A stretch of 64,000 bases of DNA from CATQHB01 sp965262595 (GTDB taxonomy: Bacteria; Chloroflexota; Dehalococcoidia; Lucifugimonadales; UBA3495). Location of the stretch: positions 1,054,001-1,118,000 of the forward strand of contig OZ253548.1 in assembly GCA_965262595.1 (NCBI GenBank), written 5' to 3'. Below, in pieces: positions 1 through 8,892 of the stretch (positions are counted from its first letter, which is position 1; the number at the start of each line of letters is the position of its first letter). The position numbers were made by a program, and so were the translations under genes. The notes beneath the pieces are model-generated. The model was given only the letters and a program-made list of their open reading frames with translations, was not told where the DNA came from and searched no databases.

Positions 1-929
1 AGCGCCAGCAACGGCGAAAGCACGACTAACAGCGCCACCAGGATCGCCACTAAAAATACCGTGTCCTGGAAACCGCGCTTCCCCCGGATGACTTCCTCTT
101 CAGGAACAAAAGTTATTGGCACTGCGCTTTGAGCCTGAAGTCTGGTGTACACCTGCAGGAAGGCGTAGGTGAACACCAACTGCACCAGAGAGAGAGCTCC
201 GGCTACCTCTAGCCGAAACAGCTTGACCGTCAGTTCGTAGATCGCCACTTCCAGCGTGGCAAAACTCGGCCCACCCAGGACCAGCACGACGCCGAAGGAG
301 GTGAAAGAAAAGACAAACACCAGTAACGCCGACGACCACAACGCAGGCAGCAGCAGGGGCAAAGTGACATGGATAAATGTCTGGACTCGCCCCGCCCCCA
401 GCAGGGCCGCGCTCTCCCCGAATCGCGGGCTCAGGTTGGCCCAGAAGGCCGATACGATCCTGATGACTATTGCGTAGTTGTAGAACGCGTGGGCCATGAA
501 GATGATGGTCAGCGTGTTGGTGACGCGAACCTGCGGACCCTCCGCGCCAAAGAGACCGGTCAGCGCCGTGTTCACCAGTCCTTGCGGGCCCAGCAACGCC
601 ACGAAGCCCATGGCCACCACGATGGTCGGCATGATGAAAGGCAGCGTGGTCAGCGCCTTTAGCACCGTCTTACCCGGGAACTCGTGCCTGGCGAACAGGT
701 ACGCCGCCGGCAGGCCAACGATTAGCGTCAGAGCCGTGGAAACTGCGGCCTGCCAGATGGTGAACCAAATGCGTCCCAGGTAATAGGCGTCACCCAGTAC
801 CACTCCGAACGGTTCCAGACCCAACGCCCCGCCGCTGAAGCTCCTTCCCAGGATCGCCGCCAAGGGGTACAGAAAAAAGACGGCGAGGAAGGCAATCGGC
901 CCGAAGACCAGGAAACGGCGGGAGGTCAC
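1..929 (-). CDS. thiP: Thiamine-type ABC transporter permease (ThiP-like), 3' end off the window
   Basis: About 309 residues of an inner-membrane ABC permease are visible, running off the left edge. The GTG start at 929 overlaps the TGA of the binding-protein gene by four bases (GTGA), so the two are translationally coupled. Several hydrophobic segments are followed by a clear EAA loop (ESAALLGAGR then FIHVTLP), the site that contacts the ATPase. After one complete permease domain the chain enters another membrane segment at the window edge, as expected for the fused two-domain ThiP/FbpB type of about 530 residues. Substrate assignment rests on the TPP riboswitch upstream of the operon; on sequence alone the permease could equally serve iron or another small solute. 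The ATPase gene should lie beyond the left edge. Confidence 0.85.
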   Translation of the reverse strand, partial: MTSRRFLVFGPIAFLAVFFLYPLAAILGRSFSGGALGLEPFGVVLGDAYYLGRIWFTIWQAAVSTALTLIVGLPAAYLFARHEFPGKTVLKALTTLPFIMPTIVVAMGFVALLGPQGLVNTALTGLFGAEGPQVRVTNTLTIIFMAHAFYNYAIVIRIVSAFWANLSPRFGESAALLGAGRVQTFIHVTLPLLLPALWSSALLVFVFSFTSFGVVLVLGGPSFATLEVAIYELTVKLFRLEVAGALSLVQLVFTYAFLQVYTRLQAQSAVPITFVPEEEVIRGKRGFQDTVFLVAILVALLVVLSPLLA

Positions 930-1969
930 CGCAAGACAACCTCGGTCCAGTCACGGATCCACTGCTCCCGCTTCTCGCCGATCTCGGATGCGCCAATGTC
1001 AGCAGGCTGCGACGGGACATCGGCGAATCTGAACGAATCCGGAGCGTTGGCATTCGGATTGACCGGGTACACGAACATCCTTTCCGGGAAATCCTCCTGG
1101 AAGCTCGTACCCAGCGCGAAATCAATGAACTTCTTCGCAAGTTCCTTACTGTTGGCGCCCTTCAGGATCCCGATCCCCTCTATCTGAAGGAACGAGGCCT
1201 TGTCGATGAGGATGTTCCCCGTTGGCGGCGCCTCCACCGGCGGGTCGGAGAAGAGGAACTCCGCTGCGGGGCTGGTGGCGTAGCTGACCACCAACGGCCG
1301 GTCACCCCCGTTGTGGGAGAAATCGGTGTAATAGGCGTCGGACCATCCGTCCTTTACCAGCACATCGTTGGCCCGCAGGTCCCGCCAGAAGTCCAGGTAA
1401 TCGTAGTCGTCGTCCTCGCCGAAGTAGGATACTGTGGCGATAAGGAAAGCCAGACCCGGCGACGACGATGCCGGATTTTCCACGACCAGCCGGCCCGTCC
1501 AGTCGGCCCCGGTCAACTCCTCCAGTGTCGTGGGAGGCGTGAGTCCCTGCTTAGCCAGGTACGCCACATCGTAGTTCAGGTTCACATAGCCATAGTCAAT
1601 CGAGGTTACATGACCGCTGGGGTCCAGCACGAATTGCGCCGGCACGTCGTCCAGCAGGTCAGGACGATACTCGTCGAAGATCTCCTCGTCCAACGCCCTA
1701 CTTAAGAAGGTGTTGTCAACCCCGTACAGCAGATCCGCCGAAGGGTTCCCCTTCTCCAGGATTGCCCTTACCAGCACCTCGCCGACGTCGCCCGACGGCT
1801 GGAGCACCACGGTCGCATCGTTCTCCGCCTCGAACTCCGCAATCAGTTCCTCGCTGATGTCGAAGCTATTGTGGGTCATTATCACCAGTTCGCTGTCCTG
1901 GTCTCCACCGCACGAAGCGGTTAGCGCGGTCATAAGCATTATCAACACAACAATTGCTGATCTCTTCAA
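926..1969 (-). CDS. thiB: Thiamine ABC transporter substrate-binding lipoprotein (ThiB/TbpA-like)
   Basis: 347-residue periplasmic-type binding protein that would capture thiamine or a close relative for the downstream permease. It starts at TTG 1969 with a GAGGGGG ribosome site about eight bases upstream. Residues 1-20 form a lipoprotein signal ending at Cys20 (TASC), a slightly weak lipobox because the -3 residue is Thr. The mature part has the type-2 binding-fold layout of the ThiB/FbpA family (VIMTHNSFD near the N-terminus, then the hinge region with YGYVNLNYD). It is the first gene after a TPP riboswitch, which makes thiamine the best substrate guess; hydroxymethylpyrimidine or another precursor is possible. 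Its stop overlaps the permease start. Confidence 0.85.
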   Translation of the reverse strand: MKRSAIVVLIMLMTALTASCGGDQDSELVIMTHNSFDISEELIAEFEAENDATVVLQPSGDVGEVLVRAILEKGNPSADLLYGVDNTFLSRALDEEIFDEYRPDLLDDVPAQFVLDPSGHVTSIDYGYVNLNYDVAYLAKQGLTPPTTLEELTGADWTGRLVVENPASSSPGLAFLIATVSYFGEDDDYDYLDFWRDLRANDVLVKDGWSDAYYTDFSHNGGDRPLVVSYATSPAAEFLFSDPPVEAPPTGNILIDKASFLQIEGIGILKGANSKELAKKFIDFALGTSFQEDFPERMFVYPVNPNANAPDSFRFADVPSQPADIGASEIGEKREQWIRDWTEVVLR

Positions 1970-2013
1970 TGTTGGCCCCCTCTAATTAGCTGGCCCCGGC
2001 GCCGGTCTGGCAA

Positions 2014-2039
2014 CAAAAAGCCGCCTTCTCTAGGCGGCT
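2014..2039 (-). terminator. Rho-independent terminator in the thiamine operon leader
   Basis: On the minus strand AGCCGCC and GGCGGCT form a 7-bp stem around a short loop, followed by TTTTTG. It lies between the TPP aptamer and the thiB start, so it is the likely expression platform: ligand-bound aptamer lets it form and stops transcription. This regulatory logic is known for the class; the hairpin itself is seen directly. Confidence 0.85.
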
Positions 2040-2059
2040 GGCGAAGTCAGGATAACCAC

Positions 2060-2152
2060 TTTCCCTCCGCTGGCATTACCCAGATCAGGTTAGGAGTCGA
2101 CAGCGATTGCGCTGTCCTCTCAGCCTGGCTTCCCAAGCTCCCCCGAGGCGTA
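2060..2152 (-). ncRNA. TPP riboswitch (THI element)
   Basis: The minus strand carries the hallmark blocks of the thiamine-pyrophosphate aptamer in order: GGGGGAGC, then GCTGAGA, a variable hairpin (GACAGCG..CGCTGTC), then ACCTGATCTGGGTAATGCC and AGCGGAGGGA. These pyrophosphate- and pyrimidine-binding strands are near-invariant in the family. It sits 90 bases ahead of an ABC importer, with a terminator between, so it should shut importer expression when TPP is plentiful. Confidence 0.96.
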
Positions 2153-2165
2153 TTTACTAGGCACC

Positions 2166-2195
2166 AGAGTAGCGGCACGGCGCCAGGTATGTCAA
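2166..2195 (-). promoter_or_regulatory. Sigma-70-like promoter of the thiamine operon
   Basis: TTGACA (2190-2195) and TACTCT (2166-2171) on the minus strand are separated by 18 bases. Transcription would begin around 2159, a few bases before the TPP aptamer. The -35 is a perfect consensus; the -10 is weak. Confidence 0.6.
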
Positions 2196-3057
2196 TAGAC
2201 CCGCCAGCCGGCAGACTGTCAGCCACCTTACAATGGGCAAGCCGCAGCTAGCTTCCACCGGCGCCCTGACCTTTCAAAACGATGCCATTAGCGATGAGAG
2301 TTCTACATTATAATTCAGCCGAGAGAAGCCTGAAGTTGAAGTGTTCCTCCGGACGGTGCAAGGTGACGACGGGGAGGGAAAACCAGCCGTTTTCCTGAAG
2401 AGCGCCAGCCAAGGGCTTGACCCGGTTAGCAAGGGCATTGACGTAGAACTTCGAGCACCAACCGGACCCGTTTGAACTAACGATGAAGCCGCTGCCCGCT
2501 TTACAATGACAGAGGTCGGATGCGCAGCTCGACGGGGCAATCAACCGACCAGCAACGACGCAGCAGCATCCGCTTCCTTCGTCGGTGACGCTCTTAGTGT
2601 AATGATGCGGGTGTCCGGAGCCACCGTGTTGATCTATCGACACGCCTCGAACGGAGCCAAGCCGGGCAGGCTCAAACTCGGCAGGATTACCGCGGGCAGC
2701 CGTTCGACCGTCGCCACTGCTTCCAAAGTATCTCCGAGCATCCCAATAAATCGGTTTCGGCTTTAGGATCAGATTACGACCGCATCACGGCGGATTGGGG
2801 CATATTTTCGTCGGCAACTATTAGGAAAATGGGAATAAGAACACCGTTGACTCGCAATAGCGCGGATAAGCCAATTCCAACAATCTGGTCAATCATTAGC
2901 CGAGACTACAACCGGCCCATTACGGATACAGTCAACTACCTAATTGCGCCACCAATGGGGTGTATTTACCCATTGCGACAGGTCTCCACCGGAGGCTAAT
3001 GCATCCCTGAAAAATGGGGTGCAACGATGCCGGTAATAGCCGTCCCACCTAAATTGA
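2196..3057. other. Gene-poor stretch with eroded sequence
   Basis: No reading frame here resembles a protein family. Overlapping short frames on both strands between 2270 and 2770 have no ribosome site and look like decayed coding DNA. Short inverted repeats occur, for example CAATGGG at about 2953 paired with CCCATTG at about 2970. I see no RNA gene. Confidence 0.5.
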
Positions 3058-3111
3058 TCGGGGACCATCAAACCTCTATATAACTACTACATAAAGGTTG
3101 ATGGTCCCCGA
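3058..3111. repeat. Strong inverted repeat, 14-bp arms
   Basis: TCGGGGACCATCAA (3058-3071) is the exact complement of TTGATGGTCCCCGA (3098-3111), with a 26-base AT-rich loop and extra ACCT/AGGT pairing inside. It lies downstream of the broken repeat-protein gene on the minus strand. It lacks a T-run, so it may be a terminator, a small-RNA hairpin or a miniature element end. Confidence 0.75.
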
Positions 3112-3232
3112 TTGAACTCTACAGACTATCAGGTCGATACTCCAAGGTTCCCAAAGCCCCAAATTAGGAGGGACGGGCTAATTGCCTCGATGTTCGGAAC
3201 GCTGCCTCAATGGCAACTTTCCTACTGCTTCT

Positions 3233-4079
3233 TTATGCTTTTTCATCCTTGTCCGGGCTCGATGTCGCTGATTCGACTACCACGCGCACTCCCTGAATGG
3301 TACCGGTTACCGCGTTCCGGACTGCATCTCCGGCAGCATCGCCCACGTCATAAGCAGCTTCAACGGCCCCGGTGGCAACGGCGGACGCGGTCCGCTCAAC
3401 ATCGGTCCCCACATTCTTGGCAGCCTCGATGGAGCCATGAACGGCAGCCAAAGCAACACTGGCAAGGTCTTCCCCTACCGATGCCGCACTGCTAATCAAT
3501 TGTCGTGTGGCATCCCGCGCCACGGTAACTACGTCACCGCCCGTACCTGCGACTGCGGCAATGACTCCGGCAACCGTACTATGAGCAGCGGTAGTCAACG
3601 AGCCGCCGACATCTCTCGCTCCATCGATGGCTCCCCGCGTCACCTGGGCAACCGATTCCTCAGCAGTGAGGCCCACTGACACTCCACCTCGCAACGCCCC
3701 CTCGACGGCGTGTTGAGTCGCCGTCCCGAGTTCCGCCCCGGCGTCGCTGGAGCCTCGTATGGCCCCGACCACCACGTCGTGGAGCCGTAGTGGTCGCCGT
3801 CGCAACTTGGCCTACACCTTCAATAACTCCGATCGCAGAGTCTCAGACTACCGACCCGGCCTCACTTCCAACCCTACCGACGGCGTGCAGCACACCGATA
3901 GAAGCATCCTGGGCCGGTTGGCCCACTTCTCCACCGACGGAGCGTGCGCCGCGCAGTCCGTTTACCGTTGAGTCCCGGACTACATCTACGGCAACGTTAG
4001 TTATCTGACCAGTCCCTCTTAGAGTTCCAGCCACCGAATCCCTTACAGCCGATCCGATTCTGCCCAAACTCCACGCCAT
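3233..4079 (-). pseudogene. Broken Ala/Gly/Val-rich tandem-repeat protein
   Basis: Two pieces belong to one gene read right to left. The first starts at ATG 4079 (MAWSLGRIGSAVRDS) and stops at 3843; the second runs to 3233. The same repeat pattern of about 30-35 residues (AVRDAV.G.I.G....VGG) continues across the gap: after the TGA the frame reads DSAIGVIEGVGQVATATTT, then a shift leads to HDVVVGAIRGSSDAGAELG. Thus one CGA-to-TGA change (about 3845) and one frameshift (about 3785-3800) interrupt an otherwise continuous chain of about 280 residues. The repeats look amphipathic and helical, like apolipoprotein or LEA-type chains. There is no signal peptide. Function is unknown; calling it a pseudogene assumes the sequence is correct. 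Confidence 0.7.
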
Positions 4080-4821
4080 GTCATCCTCGCTTATCGTTAA
4101 TTTTCCCTGCTGGAATCCCGACTAAAGGCCGTCTTACCGTACCCAAAACGCCTCTTGATACAACATAATAAGCCTTTTCTCGCCAACATGCCCTGAGATT
4201 TGGGACACATCCGGAACAAATTACTTACGAAGGCCACCTGGCCCTCCAGCGGCAACATAGGTGCTCCCAAAGCTTGGGACGCCTAAGTTGGCGATGTTCT
4301 GAAGCCTGGCAAATGCCACTGGAATAAAGCCCATCCCGGTAGGGTAGCCAGCCGACATAATCCCAGTGTGGACCGGCCGGCTTGACCCAAGGGATAACGA
4401 TTTCAGAGAAGAGCTGCAAGTCTTCCCAGTGACAGCCGGGACTCCGCATAAAAATGCTGCATTGGAAGAGCGGGGGGCAGCCCAAGTCGATGGTGTCTCG
4501 TCACTACTCCACATTCCCGGGATTCAACGTCCCATAAGATCGTAAAGCCATGACAGCCACGTCCGCCGCTGTTTGAGGGTGGCCTCGTGCCAGGACGCTG
4601 GGCATTGGCGTCCAGCTCCTTCCATGCCCAACCCAAAATACAGTCTCCCCGGTCCCAGCTAGACCATCGAGAAAGGATAATCCGGGAACAGCCTCTTTCG
4701 ACGGATTCCAGGAGTGTATCCCGTCGCTTCTGAGAGTATAATCCACCGATGGATGATACGTTTACGGCCACTCAGGACGTCCCTGGAATTCGCCAGGGCC
4801 TGCTTAACCGGTAGCCGCCCA
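4080..4821. other. Gene-poor stretch, possibly decayed coding DNA
   Basis: Three overlapping minus-strand frames between 4221 and 4771 each carry protein-like patches but none is continuous or recognisable, which suggests a gene lost to frameshifts. No RNA gene or clear promoter is seen. The upstream part of the transporter frame (from 4714) is probably untranslated. Confidence 0.4.
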
Positions 4822-6120
4822 ATGACCAGCCTGCGAAAGATTCACTATGCTTGGGTGGTTGTAGCAATTGCTGCCACGATGGGCTTCATTACCTCTTCGG
4901 TGCGATTTGCCGCCGCCGCGCTGGTCCCATTTCTCCGGGATTCTTCGGCAGGATTCGGCTGGAGCTATGGCGCCATCAGCCTGGCGTTCAGCCTACAATG
5001 GATTGTGCTGGGGATAGCCAGTCCTTACATCGGTTTACTGGCAGAACGGTATGGTGTCCGGCGGCTCCTGCTGGTGGGGGGCCTGCTTTTCATCGCGGGC
5101 ATGCTCCTGACCGGTGTAATGAAGAGCCTGTGGCAGTTCTACCTCTACTTCGGAGTTTTGTTGGGGATTGCCTCGGCCATATACACGGTTGTGACGGTTT
5201 CCGGGGTCACCTTGTGGTTCAGGAGGAATCTGGGCCAGGCCTTGGGTGCAGTGTGGTCTTTCCAGGGGTTGGGTACGGTGGCTCTCCTGTTTCTTATCGG
5301 CGCGGCCTTCGACACGCTGGGCATGAAATGGATTTTCTGGCTGCCGGGCATAATCGGAGGAGCGCTCCTGGTCTTATTGGCCAGGTTCTTTTACAACGAT
5401 CCGGGCGCCATAGGCCAACGACCCTGGGGAGCTGCCGAAGAGGTGACGGCGCTGAGGCCCCAATATGAACAGGAGTCAAAGATACGGTCCAGGGTATTCT
5501 TGCAACAAGCGAAGCGGACCGGCACTTTCTGGAACCTGATCGGTATTCACTATTGGGGCTGCATGGGCCACAACATCATCAACGTGTTGGTGGTGGCTAT
5601 TGCCGTGGAACGGGGACTGCCGGTGGGAATGGCGGCTGCGGTGTTGGCAGTTCAACAGGGAGTGGGAGTAGTCGGCCGGGGCGTGGTACCGGTAATCGCA
5701 GAACGTTGGGGTTGTCGCGCTGTATGGGTCACGGGCATGTCGCTGCAGGCTCTTCCCTTGGGTCTCATCATGTTTTCCCACGAACCTTGGGCCTTTTTCC
5801 TCTTTTCAATCCTTTTCGGCATCGGCCAGAGTTGCGAGGTGCCTACTTTCTCCATCGCCAACCGCCAGTACTACGGCAATGTGCCTCAGGGCACCCTTTA
5901 TGGATGGCAAAACATTGGCAACGGGCTGGGGATGGGGATGGCCCCGGTGTTTGCCGGTATCTTGTGGGATGTAACCGGTACCTACATGGCGCCCCTGTTG
6001 CTGTCCCTGGCTTTTAGCCTGATGGGATTGATTTCCGCACTGGTGCTGCCTTCACCCCAATGCCGCTTGATACCTGACTGGGAGAGCCATCTGCCGCCCG
6101 GCCTACGCCCCGCCAGCTAG
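4822..6120 (+). CDS. MFS transporter, monocarboxylate/oxalate-type
   Basis: Predicted 432-residue inner-membrane carrier with about twelve hydrophobic segments. The frame is open from 4714, but the membrane-leading start MTSLRKIHYAWVVV at 4822 fits the family, whose members begin with a short tail and then YAWVVVA; the preceding 36 residues look untranslated. The first half contains the MFS loop 2-3 motif (GLLAERYGVRRLLLVGGLL) and the segment 4-5 region GVTLWFRRNLGQALG, typical of the OxlT/monocarboxylate branch. No neighbour points to a substrate; a small organic acid is the most reasonable guess. There is no strong Shine-Dalgarno. It stands alone between two decayed regions. Confidence 0.8.
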   Translation: MTSLRKIHYAWVVVAIAATMGFITSSVRFAAAALVPFLRDSSAGFGWSYGAISLAFSLQWIVLGIASPYIGLLAERYGVRRLLLVGGLLFIAGMLLTGVMKSLWQFYLYFGVLLGIASAIYTVVTVSGVTLWFRRNLGQALGAVWSFQGLGTVALLFLIGAAFDTLGMKWIFWLPGIIGGALLVLLARFFYNDPGAIGQRPWGAAEEVTALRPQYEQESKIRSRVFLQQAKRTGTFWNLIGIHYWGCMGHNIINVLVVAIAVERGLPVGMAAAVLAVQQGVGVVGRGVVPVIAERWGCRAVWVTGMSLQALPLGLIMFSHEPWAFFLFSILFGIGQSCEVPTFSIANRQYYGNVPQGTLYGWQNIGNGLGMGMAPVFAGILWDVTGTYMAPLLLSLAFSLMGLISALVLPSPQCRLIPDWESHLPPGLRPAS

Positions 6121-6215
6121 GCGGCCGGCGGCGAAAGGTCGTGCCGCCCGGATATCCTCTCAAGGCCCTCTTCCATCAGGGGCTATCGACGAACTCTGCA
6201 ATTTCAGCAGGCCCG
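6121..6215. other. Short spacer after the MFS gene
   Basis: GC-rich spacer; GGCGGC and GCCGCC blocks near 6121-6150 could form an imperfect hairpin, but there is no T-run. Confidence 0.3.
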
Positions 6216-7179
6216 CTAGCGGGAAGAAAAGTCTCTCAATAGGGTATAGGTTTCGTTCGGCAAATGCTCGGTGATGTAATGACCGCAGGGCAGGGCCTGA
6301 AGTTTGTCCATCAAGCCACAGGGGTCCAACTCTATTCTCAGCGGGACAATGTCCATCCTGCTGCGGAACCTCTGGCTGTCCTCCGGGTATGAGGCGTGGA
6401 GACCAGCCGTCTTTGATGCGGCTCGTCCAGCGTCGAAACGGCTAAAACGCTTCCATAGCCCCTTCCCTAGTCTCCGCGTATTTGCCCAGTATGCCGGGCA
6501 AGTCCTGATGACAACCCTGGGACAGCAATCTACATAGGGAACATCGCGGTCTGCTCCGTGGCTTTCCTTAGCCGCTTTGCCGTCCAAGTTCGCCCCCTCC
6601 GCGCTCAACATCGCTAACCTGCTGCGACGGCACGGAATATACCGGAGCAAATTCAGGACTGACCGGCTACGTAGTGAACGAGACCGATGCCCCGATTTCG
6701 GGCAAGGAACGGGTCCACAAAAGCCAACAATCCCCGAATTTCTTCCGCGGAAACGACGGGAATCGTCCGCTCGTCCACGTGAGGGCGCATGATCAAGCGG
6801 AGAGGCTTATCGACGATATAGCCACGCTCAACCGGACAACCGAAAAACGGTTCAGCCGTCGGTATTGGGCTTCAATGTAGCCCTGGCAAACCGGGCGGTG
6901 GTTGCGGGTTCCCCTCGCGCCGAACCAGCGGGGGCGACCCAGGATGTAGATGAGGTATTCCTCAATATGGCCGGTGGGATTATCCCGAACCGGCAGCCAG
7001 CCCTGTTCCTCGGCGTAAAACGCCACCAGAGCGATGGTTCGTTCCAGGCGTTCCAGGCGTTCCAGGCGTTCCAGGCGTTCCAGGGAAGACTCAGAGTTCC
7101 GGTAGGAGGCAATCAGGCTAATGATGAAGCCCTGGCCTAAGTCACGAAGACAGGGGTCAGAAACCCGCTTGACGGTCAT
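6216..7179 (-). pseudogene. Decayed tyrosine-recombinase (integrase) remnant next to tRNA-Ile
   Basis: Reading right to left from 7179, one frame gives a SAM-like core-binding region (AFYAEEQGWLPVRDNPTGHI, then EEYLIYILG and a VCQGYIEAQYRRLNRF stretch). The pattern continues in another frame as RGYIVDKPLRLIMRPHVDER, then PVVSAEEIRGLL..VDPFLARNRG, ending at a stop near 6658. These are the N-terminal and early catalytic parts of phage-type integrases; I see no intact R-H-R-Y catalytic set. The frame 6216-6650 beyond it is probably further debris. Five copies of a 9-bp repeat (7043-7084) lie inside and encode Glu-Arg-Leu units. The position beside a tRNA gene suits a former island integration site. 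Family call is by pattern only. Confidence 0.5.
7043..7084. repeat. 9-bp direct repeat, about 4.5 copies
   Basis: CGTTCCAGG repeats head to tail on the plus strand, encoding ERL units on the minus strand within the integrase remnant. Such short perfect arrays usually arise by replication slippage. Confidence 0.85.
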
Positions 7180-7235
7180 TCATTCGCTGACAACCGAGGG
7201 AAAAGCCGTCAATTTATATCTGAAACACCAGAAAG

Positions 7236-7309
7236 TGGGCCTGGATGGACTCGAACCAACGACCTCGGTCTTATCAGGACCGCGCTCTAACCACCTGAGC
7301 TACAGGCCC
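7236..7309 (-). tRNA. tRNA-Ile (GAT anticodon)
   Basis: 74-base cloverleaf on the minus strand: acceptor GGGCCTG pairs with CAGGCCC, D-arm GCTC/GAGC, anticodon stem CGGTC/GACCG around loop CTGATAA giving anticodon GAT, and a T-arm with GGTTCGAGTCC. The discriminator is A and CCA is not encoded. The integrase remnant lies just downstream. A good promoter is present upstream. Confidence 0.97.
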
Positions 7310-7342
7310 ACGGAGGGGGCAACCAACAAGGTTGACGTTTGC

Positions 7343-7371
7343 ATTATAGCAATCCAGCCCCCAGGTATCAA
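7343..7371 (-). promoter_or_regulatory. Promoter of tRNA-Ile
   Basis: Minus-strand TTGATA (7366-7371) and TATAAT (7343-7348) separated by exactly 17 bases; transcription would start about 7336, some 27 bases before the mature tRNA end. Confidence 0.75.
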
Positions 7372-7500
7372 GAACTATTATAGGGCAGTGTCGCCCTTCT
7401 CTTTAAAGATTGATTCCATACCCGGTCTGGATAACACTTTCACGCTCCGGCTAAGCGGCCAAGATATGATACGGAGAAGGCTGGAATTTCTTGACGCCGG

Positions 7501-8778
7501 TTAGCCGATATCCGGGCCGGGCCCGCTGTCCGGAGCGTCACCGGTGACAACATTTGATGCCGGAGTTTCCTGTTCGTCGCGCCGGGAGCGCTGCCGAGGC
7601 ATCGGTTCCCGGTTTTCTCCCTCTCTGGTGGTTGGCATTACGTCGCCCCGCATCATCGCTTCAGGATTCCAGTTTCTTGGTAGGTTGATGGTACGCATCG
7701 GATAGTTGATTACGATTCCTTCTTCCTTGAACCGTTGGTGCAAATTGCGGATCAAGGCAGAGCGCAATTCAAAGCTGGCCAATCGGTTCCTTGCCTGAAC
7801 AAAAAGGTAAAAATCTACGTTGGAATCATCGAAGTCCTGAAACCCGAAATAGCTGCCGTACTCCTTGACCGCGTTAGGGTCGCTTTGTAGCAGTTCGTCC
7901 ATAACCTCTTGGCATACTTGCTCCACCCAGGCCAGGTCACTTTCGTAGCTGATGCCGCAGGTCAAGAACACATTGACCTGCGGAACCGGCCCCTGGTAGT
8001 TGGTGATGATGGAGTCGGCAAAGCGGGAGTTCGGCACCACCACCAGGTTGTTGGTCCAGGTGCGGAGACGGGTACTGCGCCAGCTTACATCCTGCACATA
8101 GCCGGCGACCCCGTTGTCCAGTTCAATATAATCCCCTGGAGTTACCACCCCTTCGGTCATAACATAGGTGCCGGCGAAGAGATTGGCCAGCGTCGGCTGC
8201 AACGCCAGAGCAACTGCCAGACCACTCAAACCCAGCCCGGCGATCAGAGGACTGATGTTGATTTTCAGCAAATCCAGGATCAACAGGGCGCCTAATCCAT
8301 AAATGAGGGCGAGGGCGATCCGCCGAAATAGCGGAACAAGTCGGTCATCCATGCTGGTAGTAGTGCGAGGAGAAATGACTTCCGAGTACCATTGGAAGAC
8401 GTTTGAAGCGGCAAAAGCTGTAGCTATGACGCCCAGGAGCAGGCCAATAATGCTTGCTGTCCGGCCAACCACGGTGCGCAGGTTGTCCCCCAGGTCGTGG
8501 GGCAAGATGGCGGCAAGATAAGCCCCCAGCAGCACCAGACCCAGAACCGCCGGCCTTTGGAAGGCCCGCACCAAACGGGTGTCCAAGTCGGTGGGCGTCA
8601 GATTGGTGAACCGCCGAAGAATGGGAAAGATAACCTTGTCGAAAATACCGGCCAGCACTATGAAGAAGGCAAAGATGGCAGCGGAGGCCACTACCGGCCG
8701 CCACCATTCGTCCAACCCAAAACTGGCTAACAGGGATTCAATCAATTGCTGCTGCTCCACCAAGGATTCCTGCACCAA
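7501..8778 (-). CDS. MscS-family mechanosensitive ion channel
   Basis: 425-residue small-conductance mechanosensitive channel that would release solutes on osmotic down-shock from the inner membrane. Hydrophobic segments lie near residues 28-50, 75-95, 107-128 and 153-172. The pore-lining segment and beta domain are typical: GLGLSGLAVALALQPTLANL (181-200), then GTYVMTEGVVTPGDYIEL (203-220) and RTWTNNLVVVPNSRFAD (239-255). A charged C-terminal tail of about 60 residues (after PRNWNPEA) is extra and probably disordered. The start at 8778 is TTG with GTG next; neither has a strong ribosome site, so it is uncertain by a codon or more. The gene is monocistronic. Confidence 0.92.
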   Translation of the reverse strand: MVQESLVEQQQLIESLLASFGLDEWWRPVVASAAIFAFFIVLAGIFDKVIFPILRRFTNLTPTDLDTRLVRAFQRPAVLGLVLLGAYLAAILPHDLGDNLRTVVGRTASIIGLLLGVIATAFAASNVFQWYSEVISPRTTTSMDDRLVPLFRRIALALIYGLGALLILDLLKINISPLIAGLGLSGLAVALALQPTLANLFAGTYVMTEGVVTPGDYIELDNGVAGYVQDVSWRSTRLRTWTNNLVVVPNSRFADSIITNYQGPVPQVNVFLTCGISYESDLAWVEQVCQEVMDELLQSDPNAVKEYGSYFGFQDFDDSNVDFYLFVQARNRLASFELRSALIRNLHQRFKEEGIVINYPMRTINLPRNWNPEAMMRGDVMPTTREGENREPMPRQRSRRDEQETPASNVVTGDAPDSGPGPDIG

Positions 8779-8892
8779 ATTAGCGAGACCCAGGTTTTGA
8801 CTTACGCCCGGCCAAATTACGCCTTCAGGGGATTATAACATTGGCCTTGAGCGGTAACTTTATGCCAGGGAAGCGGATGACTGCCGCCCGGT

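Noticed and set aside
2308..2643. 111-residue minus-strand frame in the eroded zone
   Set aside because: No ribosome site, no recognisable family, composition unlike neighbours' genes.
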